42,660 nucleotides of DNA from Bacteroidaceae bacterium (GTDB taxonomy: Bacteria; Bacteroidota; Bacteroidia; Bacteroidales; Bacteroidaceae). Of this stretch, positions 15,320-23,899 are shown piece by piece (the first letter of the stretch is position 1; every line of letters begins with the position of its first letter). Where the stretch lies: positions 1 to 42,660 of the forward strand of contig JAEDMP010000013.1 of the NCBI GenBank assembly GCA_016302965.1, given 5' to 3'. The position numbers were made by a program, and so were the translations under genes. The notes beneath the pieces were generated by a model that had not been told where the DNA came from, made no database searches, and saw only the letters and a program-made list of their open reading frames with translations.

Positions 15320-15966
15320 GCTTTTTCTGTTTTATTTCTCGAGTCCCAGGTCAGTTTGCCCACCTCTTTCCGATAAAAGAGCAGCAACAGCACCACTCCC
15401 ACCGAGATGCAGGAGTCGGCAAAATTGAAGACCGGGCTAAAGAAGACGAAGGGTTGGCCGCCCCAAACGGGCACCCAATCGGGATAGGTAGTGACAATGA
15501 GGGGAAAATAGAACATGTCGACCACCTTGCCCATGAGGAAGGGCGCATAGCCCTCACCGAAAGGCACGAGATAAGAAACATAATGAGCGGATGAGGCATT
15601 GAAGATGAGCCCGTAGAACATGCCGTCAATAATGTTGCCAAGTGCCCCTGCGAATATCATGGTTACGCAGATAAGGAATCCCTTTTTGAACCTGTTCTTG
15701 CCAAACTGTCTGAAAAGGAATACACCGATAAAGCCAACGAGAATGATGCGGAAGAGGGAGAGCAGGAGCTTGCTTCCGAATTCCATGCCATAAGCCATTC
15801 CGTTGTTTTCCACAAAACAGATTTTGAACCAGCTGGTGATGGTCAACATCTCGTGGAGGGTCATGTGGGTTTTCACCCATATCTTGAGGATTTGGTCAAT
15901 AAGCAGGATGGCCACCGTGATGCCGATGGCCATCCATGCCTGAGAATTGATGTTCAGTTTCTTCAT
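15316..15966 (-). CDS. lspA: Lipoprotein signal peptidase (signal peptidase II)
   Basis: The 216-residue inner-membrane aspartic protease cleaves the signal peptide of lipidated prolipoproteins. Four hydrophobic segments are visible. The catalytic aspartates are Asp114 in GNIIDGM and Asp184 in FNFADS, both in their family motifs. VENNGMAYGM (residues 52-61) corresponds to the conserved NxGxAFG loop. The protein is longer than the E. coli enzyme (164 residues), mostly because of an insertion around residues 120-175, a usual feature in Bacteroidota. It directly follows the dksA-like gene (no gap) and overlaps the DUF4296 lipoprotein gene. Confidence 0.95.
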   Translation of the reverse strand: MKKLNINSQAWMAIGITVAILLIDQILKIWVKTHMTLHEMLTITSWFKICFVENNGMAYGMEFGSKLLLSLFRIILVGFIGVFLFRQFGKNRFKKGFLICVTMIFAGALGNIIDGMFYGLIFNASSAHYVSYLVPFGEGYAPFLMGKVVDMFYFPLIVTTYPDWVPVWGGQPFVFFSPVFNFADSCISVGVVLLLLFYRKEVGKLTWDSRNKTEKA

Positions 15967-16347
15967 TTACTTTTTGCGGTTTTGTTTCGACTCCACACTG
16001 AGGGTGGCATGGGGAACGGCACGGAGCCTCTCCTTGGGTATCAGTTTGCCCGTAAGGCGGTCGATACCGTAAGTCTTGTTTTCAATACGCACAAGAGCAG
16101 CCTCCAAGCCTTGGATAAACTTCTGCTGCCGGCAAGCGAGCTGCGTCAGTTCTTCCTTTGTTTGTGCCGAACTACCCTCTTCCAGAATCTTGTAGGTGGG
16201 TGACGTGTCGTCCACATCATTGCCATCCTCATTCATGAGGGTACGCATCATCTGCTCGTAGTCGCGTCTGGCCAATGCCAGTTTCTCATTGATGATGTCC
16301 TTGAACTCCTGGAGTTCTTCATCGGAGTAGCGTGTTTTTTCTGCCAT
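15967..16347 (-). CDS. TraR/DksA family transcription factor without zinc-binding cysteines
   Basis: The 126-residue protein matches the Bacteroidota TraR/DksA family, which modulates RNA polymerase through the secondary channel. Residues 8-100 form the coiled-coil hairpin, with acidic tip NEDGNDVDDTSPTYK where E. coli DksA has its two functional aspartates. The C-terminal segment YGIDRLTGKLIPKERLRAVP corresponds to the zinc-finger end, yet the position usually filled by cysteine (YGICR) is aspartate and only one Cys occurs in the protein, elsewhere (LACRQQ). It therefore cannot form a classical C4 finger. The gene lies directly before lspA and 95 bases after ileS in the operon. Confidence 0.85.
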   Translation of the reverse strand: MAEKTRYSDEELQEFKDIINEKLALARRDYEQMMRTLMNEDGNDVDDTSPTYKILEEGSSAQTKEELTQLACRQQKFIQGLEAALVRIENKTYGIDRLTGKLIPKERLRAVPHATLSVESKQNRKK

Positions 16348-16442
16348 ACTATCAGAATTATTAATGATTATGAATGTTTACATTAGTTATGTCCACGATG
16401 GGATTACCAGAAGAATCAAAAAGGGAATAAGGGGGTGAAGGA
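16348..16442 (-). other. AT-rich gap between ileS and the dksA-like gene
   Basis: The 95 bases hold no gene. The minus strand carries no clear TAnnTTTG box and no strong hairpin, so read-through from ileS is likely. Confidence 0.4.
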
Positions 16443-19400
16443 TTACGCCTTCACCACCTTGATATGAGTGGTAAACTCATCGAGTTCTACCGGTTCTCCA
16501 TCGTTCTCTGCCAACGTAATGCTGTCGGCGAGTACCTGCGACTGGATATAGTCACCAAAGCTGGCCACAGCCTTCTCGATGCCGGGCTCCGGTTGGATGG
16601 TCACATGCACACGGTCGGTAATCTCCAGTCCGCTATCCTTTCTGATATTCTGGATGCGGTTAATGAGCTCACGTGCCATACCCTCGTTACGGAGTTCGTC
16701 GGTGAGTTCCACCTCCAGTGCGACCGTGAGGTTGCCTTCGTTGCTGACAAGCCAGCCGGGAATATCCTCGCTGATGATATCTACATCAACAGCCTCGACG
16801 GTAAGAGCCTGTCCCTCAACACTGATGTCGATGGAACCCTGCTGCTCGAGCATCGCGATATCTTCCTGTGAGAGTTCCGACATCTGCTGGGCCACTCCCT
16901 TCATGAGCTTTCCAAACTTCTTGCCCATGGTTCGGAAGTTGCACTTCACCTTCTTCACCAGGATTCCCTGGCCCTCGATAAATTTCATCTCCTTGACGTT
17001 TACCTCGCTGAGAACCAGGTCTTTCACAGCCTCGATATACTGTTTCTGCTTTTCGTCGATGGCAGGAACCATCATCGTCTGCAGCGGCTGTCTCACCTTG
17101 ATATTCACCTTGCGACGCAAGGCGAGCACCATGGATGTAATCTTCTGGGCGATACCCATGCGTGCCTCAAGTTCTGCGTCGATGACCGATTCATCCACCT
17201 CGGGATAATGGGCGAGATGGACAGAAGCCACCTGGTCACGTCCCGTAGCGGCATTGAGATCGAGATAGAGGCGATCGGCATAGAAGGGTGCAAAGGGGGC
17301 CAGCAGTTTGGCAACCGTCTCAAGACAGGTGTAAAGTGTCTGATAGGCCGAGAGCTTGTCGGTGCTGAGTTCCTTGCCCCAGAAACGTTTGCGGTTGAGT
17401 CGGACATACCAGTTGCTGAGGTCGTCGTTGACGAAATCCTCAATGAGACGTCCGGCACGAGTGGGATCATAGTCCTGCAGCTCTGCATCCACCTTCTTCA
17501 CCAAGGTGTTGAGCACGGAGAGAATCCAGCGGTCCACCTCGGGACGCTGCCCTATGGGCACCTCTGGCTGCGAGTAGTCGAAGCCGTCGACATTGGCATA
17601 GAGGGCAAAGAAGGAATAGGTGTTATAAAGCGTTCCGAAGAATTTGCGGCGCACCTCGTCGACTCCCTCGGGGTCGAACTTCAGGTTGTCCCAAGGTTCG
17701 GAGTTGGTCATCATATAGAAACGTACGGGGTCGGCTCCATACTTCTCCATCATCTCAAACGGATCGGTCACATTGCCCACGTGCTTCGACATCTTGTTGC
17801 CCTTGGCATCGAGCACGAGACCGGTGGAAATCACGTTCTTGAAGGCCACGCTGTCGAACACCATCGTAGCGATGGCGTGGAGGGTGAAGAACCAACCGCG
17901 GGTCTGGTCGACTCCCTCGTTGATGAAGTCGGCGGGGAAGGCCAGTCCTTTGTCTATCTTGTCCTGGTTCTCAAAGGGATAGTGTATCTGGGCATAGGGC
18001 ATGGAACCGGAGTCGAACCACACGTCGATAAGGTCGGTCTCACGCTTCATGGGTTTGCCGCTCTCGCTCACCAGCACGATATGGTCTACGTAAGGGCGGT
18101 GCAGGTCGATGCGGTCGTAGTTCTCCTGCGAATAGTCACCGGGTACAAAGCCGTTCTTCTTGAAGGGATTCTCTTCCATGACGCCAGCCTCAACGGCTTT
18201 CTCCATCTCGGCATAGAGTTCCTCAAGCGAACCGATACACTTCTCCTCGCCCTCTTCGTTGCGCCAGATGGGCAGCGGTGTACCCCAGTAGCGTGAACGG
18301 GAGAGGTTCCAGTCGTTCAGGTTTTCAAGCCAGTTGCCGAAGCGTCCCGTTCCGGTTGACTCGGGCTTCCAATTGATGGTCTTGTTGAGTTCCGACATGC
18401 GCTCCTTCTTGGCAGTGGAACGGATAAACCAGGAGTCGAGGGGATAGTAGAGCACGGGCTTGTCGGTTCTCCAGCAGTGGGGATAGTTGTGCACATGCTT
18501 CTCTATCTTCCAGGCAGTACCCTCCTGTTTCATCTCCATGCAGATGACGATATTGAGGTCTTCGGCCTTGGCAGCCGCCTTCTCGTCATATTTGCCGTCG
18601 ATATTGAATTCGGGCTTGTAGGCATTCTTCACATAGTCGCCGGCATGATGGGCATAAGCCTCACGGTTGACGCAGGCGCAGAGGAAGTTGTTGTCGAGTT
18701 CGGCCTCCACATAGTACTTGCCTTCAAGGTCGACCATGGGTCGTGTCTCTCCCTTCTTGTTGATGAGGAAGAGCGAGGGGATATGGGCATCCTTGGCCAC
18801 CTTGGCGTCATCGGCACCGAAGGTAGGAGCAATATGTACGATACCCGTACCATCCTCGGTGGTCACATAGTCACCGGGAATCACACGGAAGGCCATCTCC
18901 TCCATCTCCACAAAGCGGTCCTTGCCACTTTCGCTGGCAAACACCTTGTCGGGATTGCAGTCGGCATATTCCTTCACAAAGTCAGCGGCATTGTCATCCA
19001 GCTTCTGGCAGGGTTTCACCCATGGCATGAGCTGTTTGTAGGCACAATCCACAAGATCCGTTCCCTGATAGGTTGCGATGATGCGGTAGGGCACCACTTT
19101 GTCGCCATGCTTATAGTCGTCCATGGCCTTTTCGGCACCTGCGGGATTGAGATAGGCGGCCAGTCGGGATGAGGCCATCACGACGGTCATCTTCTCATCG
19201 TTGTAAGGATTGTAGGTCTGGACAGCCACATACTCAATCTTCGGACCCACACAGAGTGCGGTATTCGAAGGCAGCGTCCAGGGTGTGGTGGTCCAGGCTG
19301 CGAAATATGCCTTGCCCCACTCTGTCCATTCGCTCTTCGGATTGACCATCTCGAAGAGGGCGGTACAGGTGGTGTCCTTCACGTCTCGATAACATCCGGG

Positions 19401-20009
19401 CTGGTTGAGTTCGTGCGAGGAGAGTCCGGTTCCGGCTCCGGGCGAATAGGGCTGGATAGTATAGCCCTTATAGAGCAGTCCCTTATTATAAAGCTGCTTG
19501 AGCAGCCACCAAAGGGTCTCGATGTATTTGTTGTCGTAAGTGATATAGGGATGGTCAAGGTCAACGAAATAGCCCATCTCTTCGGTCAGTTTGCGCCATT
19601 CGGCCGTAAACTTCATCACATTCTCACGACATTTGTGGTTATAGTCCTCCACAGAGATATACTTGCTGGAAGCGTGGTTGTCGATATCAGCCTTTGTGAT
19701 GCCCAATTCCTTTTCCACACCAAGTTCCACAGGGAGTCCGTGGGTGTCCCAACCAGCCTTTCTGTGCACCTGGAAACCTTTCATCGTCTTGTAGCGGTTG
19801 AAAGTATCCTTGATGGAGCGGGCAAGCACATGGTGGATTCCGGGATGTCCGTTGGCCGAAGGAGGTCCCTCGAAGAAGATAAACTGAGGGCATCCTTCCC
19901 TTTCGTCAATGCTCTTGTGGAAGATGTCGAGCTCTTCCCAGTGCTTGAGCACATCTTGATTTACTTGTGTCAGATTCAGTCCGTTATGTACGGGAAATTT
20001 CGTCGCCAT
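16443..20009 (-). CDS. ileS: Isoleucyl-tRNA synthetase, type 2, with altered HIGH motif (GIHH)
   Basis: The 1188-residue class Ia enzyme charges tRNA-Ile. It has the eukaryote-like IleRS2 form: large, with FEGPPSANGHPGIHH, the downstream run RKAGWDTHGLPVELGVEKELG, a CP1 editing domain (TWTLPSNTALCVG, VTTEDGTGIVHIAPTFGADD), a WFDSGSMPYAQ segment and KMSKH in place of KMSKS. The position of HIGH carries Gly57-Ile58-His59-His60. The start is ATG 20009 (MATKFPVHNGL). The frame extends 26 residues upstream, but that part overlaps the barrel-protein gene. It is the first gene of the long operon ending with DUF3256. Type 2 enzymes are less sensitive to mupirocin than type 1. Confidence 0.96.
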   Translation of the reverse strand: MATKFPVHNGLNLTQVNQDVLKHWEELDIFHKSIDEREGCPQFIFFEGPPSANGHPGIHHVLARSIKDTFNRYKTMKGFQVHRKAGWDTHGLPVELGVEKELGITKADIDNHASSKYISVEDYNHKCRENVMKFTAEWRKLTEEMGYFVDLDHPYITYDNKYIETLWWLLKQLYNKGLLYKGYTIQPYSPGAGTGLSSHELNQPGCYRDVKDTTCTALFEMVNPKSEWTEWGKAYFAAWTTTPWTLPSNTALCVGPKIEYVAVQTYNPYNDEKMTVVMASSRLAAYLNPAGAEKAMDDYKHGDKVVPYRIIATYQGTDLVDCAYKQLMPWVKPCQKLDDNAADFVKEYADCNPDKVFASESGKDRFVEMEEMAFRVIPGDYVTTEDGTGIVHIAPTFGADDAKVAKDAHIPSLFLINKKGETRPMVDLEGKYYVEAELDNNFLCACVNREAYAHHAGDYVKNAYKPEFNIDGKYDEKAAAKAEDLNIVICMEMKQEGTAWKIEKHVHNYPHCWRTDKPVLYYPLDSWFIRSTAKKERMSELNKTINWKPESTGTGRFGNWLENLNDWNLSRSRYWGTPLPIWRNEEGEEKCIGSLEELYAEMEKAVEAGVMEENPFKKNGFVPGDYSQENYDRIDLHRPYVDHIVLVSESGKPMKRETDLIDVWFDSGSMPYAQIHYPFENQDKIDKGLAFPADFINEGVDQTRGWFFTLHAIATMVFDSVAFKNVISTGLVLDAKGNKMSKHVGNVTDPFEMMEKYGADPVRFYMMTNSEPWDNLKFDPEGVDEVRRKFFGTLYNTYSFFALYANVDGFDYSQPEVPIGQRPEVDRWILSVLNTLVKKVDAELQDYDPTRAGRLIEDFVNDDLSNWYVRLNRKRFWGKELSTDKLSAYQTLYTCLETVAKLLAPFAPFYADRLYLDLNAATGRDQVASVHLAHYPEVDESVIDAELEARMGIAQKITSMVLALRRKVNIKVRQPLQTMMVPAIDEKQKQYIEAVKDLVLSEVNVKEMKFIEGQGILVKKVKCNFRTMGKKFGKLMKGVAQQMSELSQEDIAMLEQQGSIDISVEGQALTVEAVDVDIISEDIPGWLVSNEGNLTVALEVELTDELRNEGMARELINRIQNIRKDSGLEITDRVHVTIQPEPGIEKAVASFGDYIQSQVLADSITLAENDGEPVELDEFTTHIKVVKA

Positions 20010-20053
20010 TGTTGTCTTGTCTGTATATATAATAAGGTATATAGGAAATGTGT

Positions 20054-20698
20054 TTAGAAGTTGACACCGAGGTTCAGATAGAGACATCCGGTGTGTGAGG
20101 ATTCAAATTCACTGTGACAGATATTGGCCAGACCGAAGTCGTAAGCCAGTTCACCGTAAATCAGCTGGTATTCCATACCGCAACCTATCTTCAGACCGCC
20201 ATCGAAGCGCTTGAAGCGGTCATCAGAGAAGGATGACTGCACATCACGCGCACCATAATCCTTCATCTTGCCACCTACACCAATGGCCAAGTAACCACCG
20301 GCGAAGGGCTGGATGGAGAGGTCATCGTCGAGTTCGTATCGATACTTGATGAGAACAGGCATCTCGAAATAGTTCAGTGAATAGGTGAACTTGGCACCTC
20401 CATTGGGGTTGTTGCCCTTGCCGCCTTTCTCGGTATAGAAGAGTCCCGACTCAAGATAGACGGGCACCTGGTCGGAGAGTTGGAATCCGATAACGGCACC
20501 CAAGTTCAGTCCTGCTTGCATGGAACCGCCATCCAGGTTGGCGTCATCCGAGTTGACATTGGCAAGAGCCAGACCCATACGCAGGCCATAATAGATACTA
20601 TGATTCTGATAGGTTGTCTCAACGGTTCTTCCGTATTGTGCGAAAGCCTGCACACTGGCAGCCATCATCATGACGGCGAAAAGCATTTTCTTCAGCAT
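20054..20698 (-). CDS. Outer-membrane beta-barrel protein (OmpA-barrel/opacity type)
   Basis: The 214-residue protein has a signal peptide (MLKKMLFAVMMMAASVQAFA) and an eight-strand-type barrel. Alternating strands include YYGLRMGLALANVNS, GLNLGAVIGFQL, VYLESGLFYTEKG, SLNYFEMPVLIKYRYEL, PFAGGYLAIGVGG and GCGMEYQLIYGELAYDFGL, and the chain ends in Phe (LYLNLGVNF), as expected for BAM substrates. It fits the Bacteroidota porin-family/OMP_b-brl_2 group. These small barrels seldom conduct large solutes, and their role is usually structural or adhesive. ileS starts 44 bases downstream, so the two may be co-transcribed. Confidence 0.85.
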   Translation of the reverse strand: MLKKMLFAVMMMAASVQAFAQYGRTVETTYQNHSIYYGLRMGLALANVNSDDANLDGGSMQAGLNLGAVIGFQLSDQVPVYLESGLFYTEKGGKGNNPNGGAKFTYSLNYFEMPVLIKYRYELDDDLSIQPFAGGYLAIGVGGKMKDYGARDVQSSFSDDRFKRFDGGLKIGCGMEYQLIYGELAYDFGLANICHSEFESSHTGCLYLNLGVNF

Positions 20699-20732
20699 AA
20701 TGTAATTCAGTTTGTTTGTTTATTGGTTGGGG

Positions 20733-20740
20733 CAAAGATG
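20733..20740 (-). promoter_or_regulatory. Possible promoter of the barrel-protein gene
   Basis: CAAAGATG on the plus strand reads CATCTTTG on the minus strand, one base from TAnnTTTG, 35 bases upstream of the start codon at 20698. The first position is C in place of T. Confidence 0.4.
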
Positions 20741-20815
20741 CAGAGCACCTTCCGCCGGTTATTCATCTCAGATTGATTCTGGCTGTTACTTGAAGATGTT
20801 GTCAATGGGCCGGAG

Positions 20816-21256
20816 TTATCCGAACTGCCACCACTTCTTCTTGAGTTTCTTGTCGAGCTCACCGTAGGCGGGTTGGTCGGCTTTGTTTTCTGCTGCCAAC
20901 TCTTCCCATCCCTTCCGCTCGCTCACCATCCGGTAGATGGTTCCCCAGTCGGGCAGTCCTCCTACATTGCGGTCGTCGATGAAGAGATCCACCTTCAGTT
21001 TGCGGCTGAAATGGGGATTGTTTTTGGTTGTCTCCTCCGGATAGTCCCGATTGACAGCATAGAACTCCACTCCCCTCTCACGACACCATTCGACAGCCTC
21101 ATCAAGGAGTTTGCCCTCTCTGACGCTCCAGAGAATCAGCTTGTGCTGATCTCTGATGAGCATCTTCAAGGTGTCTATTGCAAAAGGTCTTTCCACACCA
21201 ATAGCGGGATATTCATGGGTGACAATGGTACCGTCAAAATCTACTGCGATAGTCAT
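20816..21256 (-). CDS. HAD-superfamily hydrolase (BT0820-like)
   Basis: The 146-residue cytoplasmic protein opens with the HAD motif I, MTIAVDFDGTIVT, in which Asp6 is the nucleophile and Asp8 the acid/base. WSVREGKLLDEA corresponds to motif II and KVDLFIDDRNVGG to the acidic motif IV. It has no cap domain and matches the small Bacteroidota phosphatases related to BT0820. The substrate is unknown. The gene follows the tyrosine kinase gene by 18 bases, so the two are in one operon, which hints at a link to exopolysaccharide synthesis, perhaps as a sugar-phosphate phosphatase. That link is inference. Confidence 0.85.
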   Translation of the reverse strand: MTIAVDFDGTIVTHEYPAIGVERPFAIDTLKMLIRDQHKLILWSVREGKLLDEAVEWCRERGVEFYAVNRDYPEETTKNNPHFSRKLKVDLFIDDRNVGGLPDWGTIYRMVSERKGWEELAAENKADQPAYGELDKKLKKKWWQFG

Positions 21257-21274
21257 GGTTAGCTGTCGTTCGGA

Positions 21275-23812
21275 TTATTTCTTGATTGAGTTGTCGTCCT
21301 TCTTGCCATAGTGGCTGTTGGCATAGTTGCCGTAGCTGCCATAGTTGCCGTAGTTGCCATAACCGCCGTAACGGCCATAGCGGCCATACTTGCCGTAGCG
21401 TCCGTAGCCGTAATAGTAGCCATACTTCTTCTTCGACATGTCCACACCATTGAGCACGATGCACATGTTCTTCAGCTTCTTTTCTGCAGCGAGGTTGTTG
21501 ACAAGCGTGAAGGCAGCCTTCGGGGTATAGTCGGCACGGCAAACGAAGCAGCTCACATCGGCCAGTTTGGCTATCTGGAGCGTATCGGTCACGAGTCCAA
21601 CAGGAGCGGTATCGAGAATGATATAATCATAGTCTTCCTTGAGTATCTCAATAATATCGATCAGATTCTTTCTGGCCAGCAACTCTGTGGGGTTGGGCGG
21701 AATAGGTCCGGCGAGGATGAGATCCAGGTTGTCGTTCACATTGGAGGGACGGATTTGGCTCTTAACGGCCTTCTTGTCCACCATGGCCATAGCCATAAGG
21801 GGAGTCATACCACCGCTCTTGTCGGCCACATTGAAGAGTTTGCCGAGGGCAGGCTTACGGATGTCCAGACCGAGCAGCGCCACCTTCTTACCCAGCAGGG
21901 CAAAGCTGACCGCAAGGTTGGCGGCATTGAAGGTCTTACCCTCACCCGAAGTAGAAGAAGTGAAGAGAATCACCTTCTGTCCCTCCTCCAGCATAAACTG
22001 GACGTTGGTACGGAGCGAGCGGAAGATTTCGTCCATCTGGCTGTTCTGGTTTTCCTTCACCACGATGCCGGCAGAACTCTTGGCTGCTTCGCTTGCCACT
22101 GCCACATCGGCCACGATGGGGATGGTGGTGAGACGTACCACATCTTCATGACCCTCAATCTTATAGCGCATCATCTGGATGAGATAGATAATCAGCAGAG
22201 GCAGACCGATGCCCAACACCAATGCTACGAGCATGATGACCATGTTCTTGGGACTCACCTTTCCCTGATAGATAGGTTCGTCGATGAGTTTGCCCTTGTC
22301 GGCTGTAGCGGCCAGTGAGATGGAGTTCTCCTCTCGTTTCTGCAAGAGCATCAAGTAAAGACCCGACTTCACCTCCTGCTGGCGGCCTATCTGGTTCAGA
22401 ATACGTTCCTGTTCGGGAGTGTTGTCTACACGGTTACGGTATTTGGCATATTCATTCTCAATACCCTTTCGCTGGATGTCGGCCGAACGGCGTGCCTGGA
22501 GCAAAGCCACACGGATGCTTCGCTGCAGTTCATCGAGGGTAGCAGTAAGGGTCTGTACCTGGGGAGCTATCTCAGAAGCAGAGCGCAACTGCTTGTTGCG
22601 TGCCAGCACATCCTGGTTATACTGGTTGATGAGTACGGTCGACGACTGGTCCTGCAATCCCACGTTGGAAGGGATAATCTGGTATTTGTTGTCAGGATTG
22701 TCGATAAACTCTCTCAGATAGTCGAGCAACTCTATCTGCGTCTGGGCATCGGTGAGCTTCGACGAGAGAAGGCTGGTCTGTGTCAGGTTCTGGGTAGCAT
22801 CCAGCTGGAGTTGGGTCACATTATAACGTTTCTTGTAGTTCTCCAGTTCACCCTCAGTGAGTCCGAGTTCAGCATTGATTTTCTCGATACGGCTGTTGAT
22901 GAACTCCTCGGTCTTGAGCGCAATCTCATTCTTGTCAGCGTTGGCCTGACGGTTGTAGCAGACAGCAAGCTGGTTGAGGAAGTCCTCACCTCTTGCGGCC
23001 GACTGGTCTTTAAGCGTAATGAGCGCGATAGAGGTGGTCTTCGACGTTGGCTCTACCGACAGGTTGGCCTGATACATGGCAGCCACCGTGGTTGGAGGCA
23101 GGATAGTAGCAATGACGGCACGGTCGTCATCCTCTTCCTGGTCCATATAACTGTTGAAGGTGAAATGGAGTGTTCCAGCCGGTGTCTTGAATGAGGCGGG
23201 CAGGCCATTGAACTTTCTGTTGAACGTCACTTCCTCGCCTTCCTTGTTGTAGCAAAGCCCTTCCATTGAGTAGGTTCCCTCCTCATATTTCACCTTCACC
23301 ACCACCTTATTATATTTAGCGGGCAGTTTGGAGTTTTCCAAGGCCTGCAGACTGTTGGGGTCAAGGTCCACATTGACGCGCTGGCTCTTGTAGATGAGAC
23401 GATCCTTGATTTTGCCGTCTTTCTTGTATTCCACATAGAGTTTCAGGTCATTGACCGCTTCTCTCACGAGGATGCGGCTCTGCAGAATCTCCACCTCATT
23501 GTCAATACCTGCACTGTTGGAGATAAAACCGAGATCCTGCATGTTGGCAAGCATCTGGTTGGCACCTCCTCTACGCTGGTTCTGCTCGTCTTTGATGAGC
23601 ATCTTCGTAGACACCTGATAGACAGGGTCACTGTATTTGAGATAGAGCACAGCTCCACAAAGCATGATAAACACTGACAATGCGAACCACTGCCAGTTGA
23701 GAATCAGCATCGACAGGATGGTCTTCAGGTCAAGCGAGTTTTCTCCCTCGGCTGCCGCATCGGCATTGACGTGGGCTGCCGTTTCCGTGAAATTCTTCTT
23801 GTTTTCTTCCAT
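21275..23812 (-). CDS. Polysaccharide co-polymerase and tyrosine autokinase (Wzc/BY-kinase type)
   Basis: The 845-residue inner-membrane protein regulates length and export of capsule or exopolysaccharide. A Wzz-type region spans two membrane helices (about residues 35-55, LNWQWFALSVFIMLCGAVLYL, and about 520-545, MVIMLVALVLGIGLPLLIIYL) with a long periplasmic coiled coil between them. The cytoplasmic kinase has Walker A (SSTSGEGKTF, near residue 620), Walker A' (LLGLDIRKPAL) and Walker B (YIILDTAPVG). The C-terminal 50 residues are a Tyr/Gly tail with 15 tyrosines in GYGxYG units, the site of autophosphorylation in this family. rfbA lies 87 bases upstream and the HAD gene follows. Confidence 0.94.
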   Translation of the reverse strand: MEENKKNFTETAAHVNADAAAEGENSLDLKTILSMLILNWQWFALSVFIMLCGAVLYLKYSDPVYQVSTKMLIKDEQNQRRGGANQMLANMQDLGFISNSAGIDNEVEILQSRILVREAVNDLKLYVEYKKDGKIKDRLIYKSQRVNVDLDPNSLQALENSKLPAKYNKVVVKVKYEEGTYSMEGLCYNKEGEEVTFNRKFNGLPASFKTPAGTLHFTFNSYMDQEEDDDRAVIATILPPTTVAAMYQANLSVEPTSKTTSIALITLKDQSAARGEDFLNQLAVCYNRQANADKNEIALKTEEFINSRIEKINAELGLTEGELENYKKRYNVTQLQLDATQNLTQTSLLSSKLTDAQTQIELLDYLREFIDNPDNKYQIIPSNVGLQDQSSTVLINQYNQDVLARNKQLRSASEIAPQVQTLTATLDELQRSIRVALLQARRSADIQRKGIENEYAKYRNRVDNTPEQERILNQIGRQQEVKSGLYLMLLQKREENSISLAATADKGKLIDEPIYQGKVSPKNMVIMLVALVLGIGLPLLIIYLIQMMRYKIEGHEDVVRLTTIPIVADVAVASEAAKSSAGIVVKENQNSQMDEIFRSLRTNVQFMLEEGQKVILFTSSTSGEGKTFNAANLAVSFALLGKKVALLGLDIRKPALGKLFNVADKSGGMTPLMAMAMVDKKAVKSQIRPSNVNDNLDLILAGPIPPNPTELLARKNLIDIIEILKEDYDYIILDTAPVGLVTDTLQIAKLADVSCFVCRADYTPKAAFTLVNNLAAEKKLKNMCIVLNGVDMSKKKYGYYYGYGRYGKYGRYGRYGGYGNYGNYGSYGNYANSHYGKKDDNSIKK
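21278..21427 (-). repeat. Tyr/Gly tail repeat of the BY-kinase
   Basis: The 3' end of the gene encodes repeated triplets and hexads of the type GxY (RYGKYGRYGRYGGYGNYGNY) containing 15 tyrosines. On the plus strand the DNA appears as variations on TAGTTGCCG and TAGCCGCCA. Units are three residues long, so copy number can change in frame. Confidence 0.85.
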
Positions 23813-23899
23813 TCTACAAAAAATCTTTTTTTCCTAATTTTATAAACTATTTCTTTTTACTTGATAACACCTTTTCTTGATTGTTGAACGAGTAGTGGC

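Noticed and set aside
17208..18296. Long open frame antisense to ileS (362 residues), and similar frames at 2329-3171, 11039-12190, 21311-22318 and 29434-30489
   Set aside because: They mirror strong conserved genes, show no family motif and come from codon bias on the opposite strand.
20010..20087. 26-residue N-terminal extension of IleRS
   Set aside because: It overlaps the 3' end of the barrel-protein gene, and conserved sequence begins at MATKFPVHNG.
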